Source: Curvularia sp. ZM96
Lineage: Eukaryota; Ascomycota; Dothideomycetes; Pleosporales; Pleosporaceae
DNA length: 64,000 nt
Reading direction: 5' to 3'
Assembly (NCBI GenBank): GCA_022457065.1
Contig: JAJGBQ010000001.1
Location: forward strand, 5,642,001-5,706,000
Shown piece after piece: positions 33,914-44,078 of this stretch; the stretch's first letter is position 1, and every line of letters begins with the position of its first letter. Under the pieces are notes generated by a model. That model did no database searches and was not told where the DNA came from. It saw only the letters and a list, made by a program, of their open reading frames with translations. Made by a program: the position numbers and the translations under genes.

Positions 33914-35551
33914 TTATCTGTGTACTGGTGTTGCCTCTTCCGGCGGAACTCCCAGCTCGGCCCTATCATCCGCATCCATCCTCTCAAACGCCTTCTTGAC
34001 CTGATGATCCCAATTGCTCCAAGCAACAATTGCCCACTCGGCGAAACCGACCAGGTATAGGGCGATGCATTGCCCAACCCATAAGCCTGCAAGACCCCAG
34101 CCGTGGAAAGCCAACCAAATACCTAGTGGCAGAGCACCACAGTAGTAGCTGACAATGTTCACTGTGGCGCCGATATGCTGCCGACCCATACCACGGAGTG
34201 CTCCTCCGCAGCTGCCATTCAATCCATCCGCGATCTGGAACAATGCAACGTACGGCATAACCCTTGCCGTGAGATTAATCACGTCTTGATCGTCGTTGAA
34301 GATTTTAGCGTAGAAGTCCTTGACTCCCATCAAGACGGCTAATACCAGGGTGCCAAGTACCATGCTTAGAACAGCGGCAGTATTGGCAGCTCTGGCGGCG
34401 CCTTTCGCGTTGCGTGCCCCAAGAAGATTGCCAACTCGTGACGAGGTAGCGACGCCTACTCCAAACGGTATGGTGTTCATGACCTGGTCCGTAGTCATGA
34501 TGACACTTTGTGCTGCCAGCGGTATCGTTCCAAGCTTCCCTGCAACGAGTGCGACAATTTCAAAGGCCCACCATTCCGTGCCAACGTGGATAACACCGAG
34601 GAAGGCTAGACGTGCAAACACCCACATGTTCTGAAGGCACTTGCGGTCCCACCCACCCCAGCATTGCCATCCGTCTATGAAGCGTGCATACGCAAGCAGC
34701 AGGAAGAAAGATGCCCAGTATCCAATGCCAGTCGCAAGTGGTGCGCCAAGTAGCCCCATATTGAAGGTATATACGAACAGGTAGTTGAGACCGGCACTGA
34801 GTGGAGATGTGATCAAAAGAACATATGTTCCAGGCCTCATGATTTCTGTACGAGTGAGAAAAAAAGCCTTTCCTGTATTCAAAGAGCACTTACCTTGTGC
34901 TTGCATGTACTTCTTAAGCGCCTCAAAATACACATAACCAATGCCGCCAGGTGCCAGTACAGAAAGGAACTTTGCAGAGTCGCGCGCAATGTAATCTTCC
35001 TGGCCGAGGGCTTTAAAGAGTGGCTCAGAGCAGAACCACACGATAGCAATAGGTGTGTAGAATAGCAGCAGAACTACAAAGGAGCGCTGCAAAATGATTC
35101 CAAGATCATGGCGATTCTTGCTTCCCGTAAAGCTGGCGGATGCCAAGGTGTCAATTGCTGTAGTGCCACCAAGAGCCACGAGCCATCCAGTAGCCATTGC
35201 GAACATGTATGAGAATGCAGCTGTAGCCAGTGCTTCTGGCGACAAGCGACCGACAATGAGAACAGATATCGTTTGTAAAGAGTTTTGCAGTGCGTATGCT
35301 ACAACCACAGGAAGGGATCCCTTGAGCAGTATCCAGAATTCCTGGAGAACAAGCTTGATTTCCGGTGTTATCTCATCGTCGAGTTCATCGGCGTCGCCGG
35401 TAGACCATTCTTGATCCTGTGGTTCGGGAAGAAGTGATGTCCGCTCGTTTGGCGTATTATCCTCTTTGTCTGACGGTCTCAGAAAACTTGGTATCCATGA
35501 TCGCATCTTATTCGCTCCGTGACCCATGGTGGGAGAATCGACTGAAGTCAA
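33914..35551 (-). CDS. MATE-family multidrug/toxic compound extrusion transporter
   Basis: Exons 35551-34894 and 34845-33914 (minus strand) give 529 residues. It is a membrane antiporter of the MATE family, with about 12 hydrophobic segments; fungal members are mostly in the vacuole or plasma membrane. The cytosolic N-terminus is acidic (about 75 residues, with NERTSLLPEP, a dileucine-like sorting motif). Family segments include LLKGSLPVVVAYALQNSLQT, ALATAAFSYM, ALGGTTAIDTLASASFTG, and in the second half TIPFGVGVATSSRVGNLLGA. The 48-nt intron (34846-34893) has no stop and a length divisible by three, so retention would add 16 residues near the end of the first half. Substrate unknown. Confidence 0.92.
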   Translation of the reverse strand: MTSVDSPTMGHGANKMRSWIPSFLRPSDKEDNTPNERTSLLPEPQDQEWSTGDADELDDEITPEIKLVLQEFWILLKGSLPVVVAYALQNSLQTISVLIVGRLSPEALATAAFSYMFAMATGWLVALGGTTAIDTLASASFTGSKNRHDLGIILQRSFVVLLLFYTPIAIVWFCSEPLFKALGQEDYIARDSAKFLSVLAPGGIGYVYFEALKKYMQAQGKCSLNTGKAFFLTRTEIMRPGTYVLLITSPLSAGLNYLFVYTFNMGLLGAPLATGIGYWASFFLLLAYARFIDGWQCWGGWDRKCLQNMWVFARLAFLGVIHVGTEWWAFEIVALVAGKLGTIPLAAQSVIMTTDQVMNTIPFGVGVATSSRVGNLLGARNAKGAARAANTAAVLSMVLGTLVLAVLMGVKDFYAKIFNDDQDVINLTARVMPYVALFQIADGLNGSCGGALRGMGRQHIGATVNIVSYYCGALPLGIWLAFHGWGLAGLWVGQCIALYLVGFAEWAIVAWSNWDHQVKKAFERMDADDRAELGVPPEEATPVHR

Positions 35552-37139
35552 AAGAGATTGTCTTTCTCGCAGAGAGGAGATTGGAAGACGCCTAGCTGTG
35601 AGTTATATATCGGAATCTTTAATCTCTTGATTTCGATACAGAAGCCCTGTATGGCAAAAAGCCAACATGCTGCACATACGGTCTGGAGCGAAAGTATTTG
35701 GTACTGTGGGGGGAGGGTAGGGGGTGGTAAGCGTGAAGCTAAGCTTATTTTTGCAAAAAGCAGCTTTTTGATACCAAGCCGTAGCTGCTTGGGAGCCAAT
35801 GACAACCCGGCCTCTAGTGGTCTTGAACGACTTGGGTGAATATACAGTGGTTTTGCTTGATCCAAAGCCCAGCAAAGCAAAAACCGATGAGCTGGCCCAC
35901 ACCAAATACTTTTGTCCAAGACATAGTGGTAGCACGCCTGAGTGGATACTCTTCTAATCGACATGGAAAATCTTTAGAGGTGCAAAGATAGCCCTAATCC
36001 GGTGTAGTAGGGCAGAGTTTACTCAATATAAAGTGGTAACACACGCAGTCGTCATGAATGGAGCGGCACACATGCAGCTCTATGCTTGACTGACGTCGAG
36101 GCCTCGGGTCTATGTGCAAAGAGGACGGTGCGCTACTGTAGCCTTATCGTCTTGCATGCTCGCAGACTTGACTAAGGCTATTATTCGATAAGCTTCGACG
36201 TGGAAAAGAGCCGGTACACGAATCCGGACAAGTGCAGACTGTGGAGCTGGGGGAAAAACCGTAGGCAAATACCGACTTTCTGGACCAATTGAAAGTGCCG
36301 AACCCCATGAATTGTCCCTCTCACCGTCTACGCCACCAGCAACATGCAGTATGTGCTCGATAGCAGCAATGCTAGGTTCAGAACGGGGTTTATGTGAGAT
36401 GAGCCAAGTCTGGATGAGTACAAAAGGATCCCAGCACGAAAGCTGTAGCTCAGAACAATTTAGCGAGAGCCACGTGATGTAGATCACGTGATCCAAATAT
36501 CTGGATCACTCCAGGGACCCGATCCACAGACTTGCAATTCCCGAATCAGCTGCGGCAACGAAATGGTTTAGCGTGTGGTTACTCGAAAAAGCAATTTGTG
36601 GGGTCCACAGACGGAAGACGGGACGAGGACAGTATTAAGGGGCATGATATACCGACGACACCAGCCTTGCCTAGGTATCCTTGACCATAAGATGTTCGTG
36701 TATGAATAGTGTGGCGCAGCGTCAATGGCGACACCTGAGGCGAACGACCTTTCGTGACGTACGCATTACTGAAGTTTTTATTTTTGTTTGGTCGGACGGA
36801 AGCCTGAAACAGTGACATGCTAACATTGGGTCTTCGCACTGACCCATGGCAAAAATCCTTGCCCAGGTTGTGAAGAGGAGAACAAGAACACAGTCTGCAG
36901 ATTTGTACATGCTTGACTAGCAAACAATGAGCAACACGTTTGATAAGATTCATAACGATTCAGATTCGCCAAAGCTGCGAACTACGCTGGACATTCATAA
37001 TTACATTAGACAAAAATGGTTTCCCTCCCCTTTTTTCTGAAGACGGGACCCACAACTCCATAGCGCCAAACACCCGCTGAAATAAGAAGGAATGAGAATG
37101 GGGTATACAACGTTACAAACGAACACAAGGAGCTGCAGT
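35552..37139. other. Intergenic, MATE promoter side, no supported gene
   Basis: Upstream of the MATE gene and downstream of the GH76 gene. The only structure I see is the cluster of palindromes at 36471-36505. Confidence 0.55.
36471..36505. promoter_or_regulatory. Paired CACGTG boxes within a palindrome cluster
   Basis: CACGTG occurs at 36471-36476 and 36485-36490. The second is inside the perfect 12-nt palindrome GATCACGTGATC (36482-36493). An imperfect inverted repeat, ATCC-AAATATCT-GGAT, follows at 36490-36505. CACGTG is bound by bHLH factors. The cluster lies about 920 nt upstream of the MATE start; any link is inference. Confidence 0.5.
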
Positions 37140-38248
37140 TTAATGCCTTTCGACATACGCTGCAGCCACCAGAATGTCAATGCCGCTAGCTAACGTGCAT
37201 GTGTTCCCGTTCTCACTATCTCCCTGCCAGCGGTCGGGAATAATAACGCCTTCGACTTTGCGGGCACTCCGTGCAGCATTAGCATTTAACATGATGAATT
37301 GCTTGACTTCTTTTCGCGGCTTGTACTCGTATAGTGTCAGCAGCGCTCGTCCGAAAGCGCCTTTGAACTGTGAGGCGACGGGATCCAAAGGTCCAGATGC
37401 GGGTTCAGTAAGAATACCACTGGGGTCGGTAAGGTGCTTCATTACTGCATTAAAGATGTCGTATGCACGATCGATGAGGCTGTCATCTGAAGTTGCACGT
37501 GCAAGCTCAGACAGGCCGGCGAGGATGATGCCCTGGTTGTAGGTGAAGGTAGTTCTGCCGTTGTTTTTGCAAGTAACCGGATCAATGCCATCGTTGATCA
37601 AGCCGTCCGAGTTGATAAGGCCGGAGTTGCTGAACCATTCCCATTCTCTTTCGGCCCAGTTGATGTAATCCTTTCTCTCTTGGCCGCTCACGCGGTTCGC
37701 AAGGTGCGCAGCCACAGAAAGGAAGAGTTCATTCGAGATGGCGGCGATGTAATCGCGGTCTTCAGACCACCATATGCCACCATTACACGGCGTGTTCCAG
37801 CCGCTGGTCATATCTTGGAAAATAGCTTTGGCGCTGTTCAGATACTTCTGGTCCCCAGTCAGGTCGTAAGAGGCTATCCAGGCCATCGCCCACCAGCCCA
37901 TGTCGTCGTAGAATTTATTTGTCCATTGATTTGCACCGTGCTGGTTGGGCGACTTGAGATAAGTATTTGCGACAATGTTCGCTGCAACAGGTTTGAAATC
38001 CGCATCTTGTACGCCAAACTGAGCTATGGCCTCAAGGATGTTACCTGACTGCCACCAAAAGTCGTCCCTGAATCCTGTCAGGAGTGAAAAAGAAATGGGG
38101 AGAGCAAAAGAGCTTACCAGAGGCCAGTGTTGAAGTCATACCATTTTGTTTGCAACGTTTGAATGTTATGAACAGCGTCGTCTGTGAAGTCGGCAAGAGT
38201 AGAGCCGAAGAAAAGGGCGGGTAGCAGGACTGCGGTGAGATACCTCAT
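37140..38248 (-). CDS. Secreted glycoside hydrolase family 76 (alpha-1,6-mannanase-like)
   Basis: Exons 38248-38118 and 38067-37140 (minus strand) give 352 residues. GH76 enzymes cleave alpha-1,6-mannan backbones; fungal relatives also cross-link wall mannoproteins. The signal peptide is MRYLTAVLLPALFFGSTLA. Catalytic-domain features are the aromatic segment LWDDFWWQSGN, the Asp pair in FYDDMGWWAMAW (the two neighbouring Asp are the known catalytic residues of the family), CNGGIWWSEDRDYIAAISNE and TFTYNQGIILAGL. There is no C-terminal hydrophobic tail, so it is probably released rather than GPI-anchored. The acceptor was chosen 8 nt after an alternative CAG because only it keeps the frame. 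Confidence 0.9.
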
Positions 38249-38276
38249 GGTGATGGAGGAATGTAGCAATAAGAAT

Positions 38277-38363
38277 TAACGAATGTGATATAAAAGAATG
38301 TGATCCAACGGAGTGTGATCCAAAAGAGTGTGGCTCAAACGAGTGTGGTCTGAAAGAATGTGG
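38277..38363. repeat. Degenerate 15-nt minisatellite upstream of the GH76 gene
   Basis: About six head-to-tail copies of a unit like AAAAGAATGTGATCC, drifting to AACGGAGTGTGATCC and AAAAGAGTGTGGCTC. It starts about 30 nt before the GH76 start codon, so it lies in the leader or core promoter. Read on the minus strand it codes a DHTLL-like repeat, but that frame is not a credible gene. Confidence 0.8.
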
Positions 38364-40326
38364 AAAGTTTGCTCAATCGTTCTAGTGGGTGTCACAACTG
38401 ATAAGTAGACGACAATGAGCGAAGACAAACTCCTGGGCGTTTGATGTTTCCAAACAAGGGAATGCCAAAAAACAGAAGCAACCACAGTCTGCGACTGCTT
38501 GGCGATTATACCAAGTAAACGAATGTGTGAGGTAATTCCTTAGCCTGGCAGTCTATGTACAAGTCATATATGTATCTGGGCAAAATCCACTTGGAAAGGA
38601 CGCGGACTGACTACCGTCTCCATCGCGGCATTGACATGTCCTTGCGCTTGGCACGGTGTGGACTATTGTTAGAAGCTGTGGCACAGCTAGCATGGTGATA
38701 TGACGGCCTGTGAATCATGGCGAGTTGATAGGCTTGTTTGATGGCATATGGAGAAATGCCACTGTACAGCGGCAAGTAAGATTAGGGATGTCGGAGCCTG
38801 GTTGACATGGACCCTATGGTAGGCGATGAAGCGATAGTTGTCTAGGAAAGATCCGATGTGGGTCCGAATCTGAAACACCAAGGGTAGCCGCTGAGTGGAA
38901 TCAAGTGTGTTGCAGCGATAGCTACAAAAATGTGATTGGCGACGTCTCTGAAATTTCGTGCATCTGGTTAGCATAATAGGGGGACACTGTGGTGGCTCGT
39001 GAGTTTGTGCAAGAATGACAGTTTGTCTTGGACACTTAAACGCGCGAGAAGTATGCAGGGCGATTACTTCCTGTACTTCTTTCGCAACCGCTGCTCTGCG
39101 AGTAATTTTTCAATCCCGCATACGCATGTGATGCAGTATATACTGACAAGACTATTTGAGTTTGCGCAGCGGTATGGCGCGACGAGTGCATCTTGGTGTT
39201 TGTTGTGAAGGACGTCCCAGTCCAATTACGATAACACCTGCTCTTGGCCATGATTGATGCCACTGAATATATGCACTGGCACAAATAATAGATGAAAAAT
39301 TCCTTTGCTCTCTGCCGTGAGAGATGAGTAGGGAACACTGGTGGGACGGGCAACTAGGTCCGACGGCGGCCTCAGGCTAGCTACTAGAGACTTCCTAAGC
39401 CGCCTGTTGTTTGCAATCGATACCAAGCATAACACCTGACACGATTCGCTGATCCGGAGGATGTGCAGTGAACAAGAGTACCGAAATGAAAAGTGGATTT
39501 ATCGCGACACAGGTCAAACTTGGTTGTGCAGACGGCCGTGGCATTAACAGCGATTGCGCCTAATGAGCGCAGATGATGTATTCAGACCAGACAGAAGTGC
39601 AAAATATCAAAAAGAATTATTGAAGAACTTGTATGTACTACATCCAGTTAAGTTGACTCCAGCTGTCGATGTGGATAGCGATGACGACGGTCACGTGCCT
39701 CGCGACTCCTTCGTGACACTACAGCTACGTCAGCGGGTCTTGTCCCCCACCAAAACGTTCAACGGGCCGTGTACCGCATTCTATTCTGTGGTGAACGGAG
39801 ACATCTGGAGTTCAGGGACGTATGCCTCATGGCTACCATCTGGAGAAGAAAGAGATTTAGCAGTGTCGTAACGTTGACTGTGCCATACTGTGCTTATCAA
39901 GTTGATTTGCCTTTACTTCTGCTCCATGTCGGCAGCAGTTGCGAGAAAACAACAGAACAAAGGTGCCATCTTACCCCTCCATCCGGTCCACTGAACGCAT
40001 CCCACTAAAGGCGGGGCGCCTGTTCCTCCCGTGGCAAAGAATCCAGAACTCGTGCCCTGAAAGCCGCGTGCCCGATGACGCGAATGTCATAGATTGGCGC
40101 CAAAATGCCATTAATCCAACCAAGCAGACGCGCTGATCTACCAACTGTGGCGCCTGCAAACTGGTATGCATCCTGGCAAAGCATGTGCTGGGAGGACTCC
40201 ATCAATCTCACCCACTCGGCCCTGCGCCCTGTAGCGACTGCTGCTGCTACTTCTGCTGCTGCCGCTGCCGTGCCTTTGCAAATGACGTACGCATGTCGTA
40301 GCCAGCCTGGGTGACTACTATGCAGG

Positions 40327-40332
40327 TATAAA
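40327..40332 (+). promoter_or_regulatory. TATA box of the Hsp9/Hsp12-type gene
   Basis: TATAAA lies about 120 nt before the ATG at 40449. It is preceded by an imperfect CTG/CCG triplet run and followed by a CA/CT-rich leader, as in stress-induced fungal genes. Confidence 0.6.
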
Positions 40333-40448
40333 GCAGTGTCCTTACTGCCTCAAACCTAACACTCATCACACATCCAACTCTTACTCTCAAACCAACTGCT
40401 ACCACTTTCAAACAACCCTTTTCAAACAAACCACCAACCGCAATCAAC

Positions 40449-40860
40449 ATGTCTGACTCCATGCGCAAGGGCCTCGGTGACCAGGTCTCCGAGAAGAGTA
40501 AGACAACCTCCTTGGAGTCTACGTGGAGTGCAGCATACTGACAGTTCATAGTCACTCCCGACTCCCAGAAGTCCACTGGCCAGAAGGCATCCGAAACTGT
40601 CAGCGGAGCCGGAGACCGCCTTGCCGGCAGCCTTCAGCCTGGTATGCACTTCACCTGTCACTTATCCTTCTCTTGTATACATGCTAACCATTGCAACAGA
40701 GGGCCAGAAGTCCGCTGGACAGAAGGTCGGCGACAGCGTCCGCTCCGGTGGTGACAACGCCTCCCAGGAGGGATCCGGCATCATGAAGTCCGCCCAGGAC
40801 ACCCTCAGCTCCGCCGGTCAGAGCATCTCCGACACCCTCTCTGGCGGCCAGAAGAAGTAA
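40449..40860 (+). CDS. Hsp9/Hsp12-type stress protein
   Basis: Exons 40449-40497, 40552-40641 and 40700-40860 give 99 residues, typical for the family. These small, hydrophilic, intrinsically unfolded proteins accumulate in stress and stationary phase and protect membranes. Features are the start MSDSMRKGLGDQVSEKITPD, then SQKSTGQKASETVSGAGDRL, the later repeats EGQKSAGQKVGDSVRSGGDN and the amphipathic end SAGQSISDTLSGGQKK. There are no cysteines or aromatics. The strong TATA box fits inducible expression. Confidence 0.92.
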
Positions 40861-41179
40861 ATCGCTTCTTGCCTATACTTTTCACGAAACGACCCTGAGA
40901 ATGATAATCGATGATGGTTAGCGATAGGTGGAACATGACTTTGGCTTGAAGCCACACATACTTATACCCTACCACCTCTTAAATGGAATACTGTTCTTTA
41001 TAAAGATTGTCTGTTGTGCTGCCTGAGTGACTTTGGTTGTGATGTGTTCCTTTGCTGCAAGAATCGTGAAACTTCGACTCGATGACTTTGGTTGTAATGC
41101 AATACCATGAGAGTTGACAAACGGGTTGCTCCAGGTAAAAACATTTGAAGGCCTGTAGAAGCCCAGGGTATAATACAAT
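40861..41179. other. Convergent 3' regions, no gene
   Basis: Lies between the stop of the Hsp9/12 gene and the stop of the WBP11-type gene. I see nothing in it beyond AT-rich untranslated sequence. Confidence 0.6.
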
Positions 41180-42124
41180 CTACAAATCTTCATCTTCGAC
41201 TTCCTCCATCTGCACGTGCCTGAGTGTGTTCTCTGCCGTGCGAGCCTCGTTCGATATCCCCTTCATTTCTCCTTTGGCTTCAGCAACCATCATCTTGTGT
41301 TCCGCCTCTTCAACCGCTGCCTCTGCTGCCTTCTCTGCAATTTGTGCAGCACTCATAGACTGTAGCTTCATGAACTCCTCGAGTTCCTGGTCTTCCTCTG
41401 GTGCAGCACTCCCACTAGCCTCAGCTTCTCTCTGTTTCTTCTCATTCATATAACCCTCGTCCTTCAGCTTATCAAACTCCTCAGGCTCTAATAGCCTTCC
41501 ACCACCCTTTGCCAGCTTCATCTTCTGAGCCACAGACGCAGGCATGAACTTTGTAGCTTCTTTCCGTAGGTCGCGGATCTGAGGGGCAGCTTCGTAGACA
41601 ATTGTCGGCTTCCTTGGTTCTTGTGGCGCTTCCTCGCCTTGCGAAGCTCGAGCTCGGTATTTTTGCGGGATGGGCGGCGGCGTGTCGCGAGGCATGGGGA
41701 TGTGCTTTACATCGTCATCGGTATCGCTGCTATCATCTTCCTTTCGTTGCCCGTTTCGCGTTCGCTTGCCTAGGACGCCTCCGCCTCTGGAATCTCGGTC
41801 GCCGCCTCGTCCTCGGTCGTCATTGTCGGTTCGTCGCTCTGGCTTGAAGACTGGTGCTTTATCTCCGAGCGCGGCGCGTGCCTTGTTCACGGCCGCTAGG
41901 TCCTTTTCTAGTTCCTGAAGTCGCTGCTTCTCATGTGGTCGTAGCGAGCCGCTTTGCTCAAGCTCTTTGAGGCTGTCGATGTCCCGCTGTATGCGATGGG
42001 GGTTTCGGCGCGCGAGTTTCTCATTGCGTTGTGCCTGGAGATTGGCCTTTTGCTTGCGGAGCTGTTTCTGCTTCTCTGCTTTCTTCGCTTCTTGAACGGG
42101 GTTGTAGTTCTTTTCTTTTGCCAT
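41180..42124 (-). CDS. WBP11-type (WW-domain-binding) splicing factor
   Basis: Single exon, 314 residues. The WBP11 family acts in pre-mRNA splicing in the nucleus. The diagnostic N-terminus is MAKEKNYNPVQEAKKAEKQK followed by a long Lys/Arg/Gln-rich coiled segment (NPHRIQRDIDSLKELEQSGS). The middle is Arg/Gly/Asp-rich, with the proline motif DTPPPIPQKYRAR, a candidate WW-binding site. The conserved rear segment is TIVYEAAPQIRDLRKEATKF then MPASVAQKMK. The C-terminus is helical and acidic. The ATG at 42124 was chosen over an upstream in-frame one because it gives the family start. It is divergent from the next gene. Confidence 0.88.
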   Translation of the reverse strand: MAKEKNYNPVQEAKKAEKQKQLRKQKANLQAQRNEKLARRNPHRIQRDIDSLKELEQSGSLRPHEKQRLQELEKDLAAVNKARAALGDKAPVFKPERRTDNDDRGRGGDRDSRGGGVLGKRTRNGQRKEDDSSDTDDDVKHIPMPRDTPPPIPQKYRARASQGEEAPQEPRKPTIVYEAAPQIRDLRKEATKFMPASVAQKMKLAKGGGRLLEPEEFDKLKDEGYMNEKKQREAEASGSAAPEEDQELEEFMKLQSMSAAQIAEKAAEAAVEEAEHKMMVAEAKGEMKGISNEARTAENTLRHVQMEEVEDEDL

Positions 42125-42332
42125 TGCGATGGACTCGAGCGTGTGATATCTGGTGCAGAGTGTCGGGATGCACCGTGGGTGTTCGCCGTATCTAGGGAAA
42201 TGTAGAATCTGGGGACTGACGTAAGGTCCGTGCTCGCCAGTCGCGGCACGCGTCCTCCAAAAGTACCCCGAGTCGCTTTGACTACAATTCCACTGGATTG
42301 AATTCACACTACACTAACAACTCGTTGAGAAG
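42125..42332. promoter_or_regulatory. Bidirectional promoter between WBP11-type gene and an unknown gene
   Basis: Only 208 nt separate the two divergent start codons, so both promoters must overlap in this stretch. I see no TATA box. Confidence 0.6.
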
Positions 42333-43467
42333 ATGTTCGTGCCGCGAGCACTGAGACTCAAGGGCGTCCGCGAGAAATCGCGGCCAAACACTTCTCAACC
42401 CGCAGCATGCAATGCTGAGCCAGACCAAGACGAAGCCCTGGTCAAGGCTATGCAGGATACAAGTACAAACTCGCCTACTCCTCAACCAGAAGAACACACT
42501 GAGCAGAAAACTACCAAATCCGGCCCTAGGTTTACAACGAAACCAGTTACGCCAGAGTACGTTGCTCAGCTTGCTGCTGGTATCGAACTCATCTTCACCG
42601 ACTACGCGCACCAAGAAGAGGAGCGGGCGAAGTGGCTTCGAGAGCGTTACCGGACGATAGATGGACAAGAGAATTGTAAGATGTTGCTGGTGTACGGGTT
42701 TGCGCATAGCTAACCAGTACTCAGATATCCATCTCACAGCCATACTCGAACACCCCAATGTCTCTTCGCTAAAGCCTGAAGCCTCTCAAGTCCTTCTCCA
42801 GCAAGCGCTCCGTGACCACCCTTCAAAAATACTACAAGTCTCAGACAGTGGGTACCATGTTCGTCGCCAGCCCTCTTCGTATCCACCCAAATACCTGCCC
42901 AGTAATTCGTTTGAAGTAGTCGATAATGATGGCCTGGCATTCTGGGATCAGCGCACCGTCTATGTTGAACCACACATACGAAACATGTGTCAGACACCCG
43001 CCAAGGTGGCTCATTGGCTCATAGAGCATGGTGAATTGCGGCCAAAATGGCTGCCTGTACAAGCCGTGCATATGTTATGGAACAGCTGCGCTTTTGTTGT
43101 TCTCAGTGGAAGTGTAATGCACGAGGATGTCTGGAACAAATGGAGAGAAGCAGAAAAGCCAGAGAACTGGAAGATTATGACAAAGGTCGAGCATACCAAA
43201 CGCACAGCAGAATATGTTGCGTTGCTTGAAAAGGAGAACCCCAGAGGAATGTCGAGGACTAAAATCGATAATAGTAAGCTTCCTGCAATCGCGCGACCAG
43301 CAGTGCTTCCACCCGCAGCTCAGGCTGTTCCAGAGAATCTGGGAAATGAAGGTCAGCAAGGCAAGAAGAAGAGGAAAAGGCGAAAGCCAAACAAGTCCAA
43401 TCTCAACAGAGGAGACGCAGATGCTGAAGACGCAGGTAATGAACCAAGCACTAAGCGTAGGGGCTGA
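42333..43467 (+). CDS. Unrecognised protein with a basic C-terminal tail
   Basis: Exons 42333-42675 and 42725-43467 (donor GTAAGA, acceptor CTCAG, phase 1) give 361 residues. I do not recognise the family. Residues 1-70 look disordered. The middle, from about residue 75, is well ordered: YVAQLAAGIELIFTDYAHQE, HPNVSSLKPEASQVLLQQAL, and an aromatic segment DGLAFWDQRTVYVEPHIRNM followed by VAHWLIEHGELRPKWLPVQA. The end is strongly basic (KKKRKRRKPNKSN), like a nuclear or RNA-binding tail. Its divergent partner is a splicing factor. There is no signal peptide or membrane segment. Being long, intron-bearing and phase-consistent, it is very probably a real gene. Confidence 0.82.
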
Positions 43468-44078
43468 AGCATTCGCTACAGCATCTTGTATCCAGCGAAT
43501 TTTCACAAATGTCGCGCCCAGGAGAATCTAGGGATCGACACGCGTAGCGTCTATAGCATGCTCCAGCGTGGTGTCGGAAATGGATAGCCCGAGTCCGGTA
43601 GGCTCTGACAACCACTGCTGATCTCCTCAACTTACCCCGCTTACTTGCTTTTAGTGACCTCGAAGGCTAACCAAACCAGCCAAGAAGCTGGATTGAACCC
43701 GATGAAGTATCGGGTAACTAGGCAATCTTGCTGCCGGTCATTTAGCGGTCCCATTTGCTGTACTTCTCAAGCGGGGTACCAGACACCTTTCTGATCGTGA
43801 GTTTTCTCGCACGACTTGACCATTCTATAATAGCCGATTTCCGCAGGCTCTATATGCATAGAGACTAGCTATGCGGGCTCCAGACAAGCTGCTTACGACA
43901 GCAAGTTTTGCACAGTCTACAAAAGGCAAATCACTCTGTTCGCATAGCTTCCGAAACACCTTCACACAACCAACACTCTGCTGTACCTCTGCCGTGACCA
44001 TACCGCCTCTCCTACCCTGCCTGAAGCCGTCATCCCTGAATCACCAGCCATCTCTGATTTGACAAGCGATTGAACAAG
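43468..44078. other. Intergenic, no supported gene
   Basis: 3' region of the unknown gene and promoter of the CoA ligase. No other structure seen. Confidence 0.6.

Larger units (their letters stand above)
38249..40448. other. Long intergenic region between divergent genes
   Basis: 2.2 kb between the start of GH76 and the start of the Hsp9/12 gene. Besides the minisatellite at 38277-38363, an imperfect CTG run (40238-40269) and a TATA box (40327), I see no gene. The open frame at 39554-39871 has no recognisable features. Confidence 0.55.

Noticed and set aside
38276..38485. 69-residue minus-strand frame with a DHTLL-like repeat
   Set aside because: It is the translation of the minisatellite before the GH76 gene; no other sign of coding.
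39554..39871. 105-residue plus-strand open frame
   Set aside because: No domain, no intron support and no promoter features.
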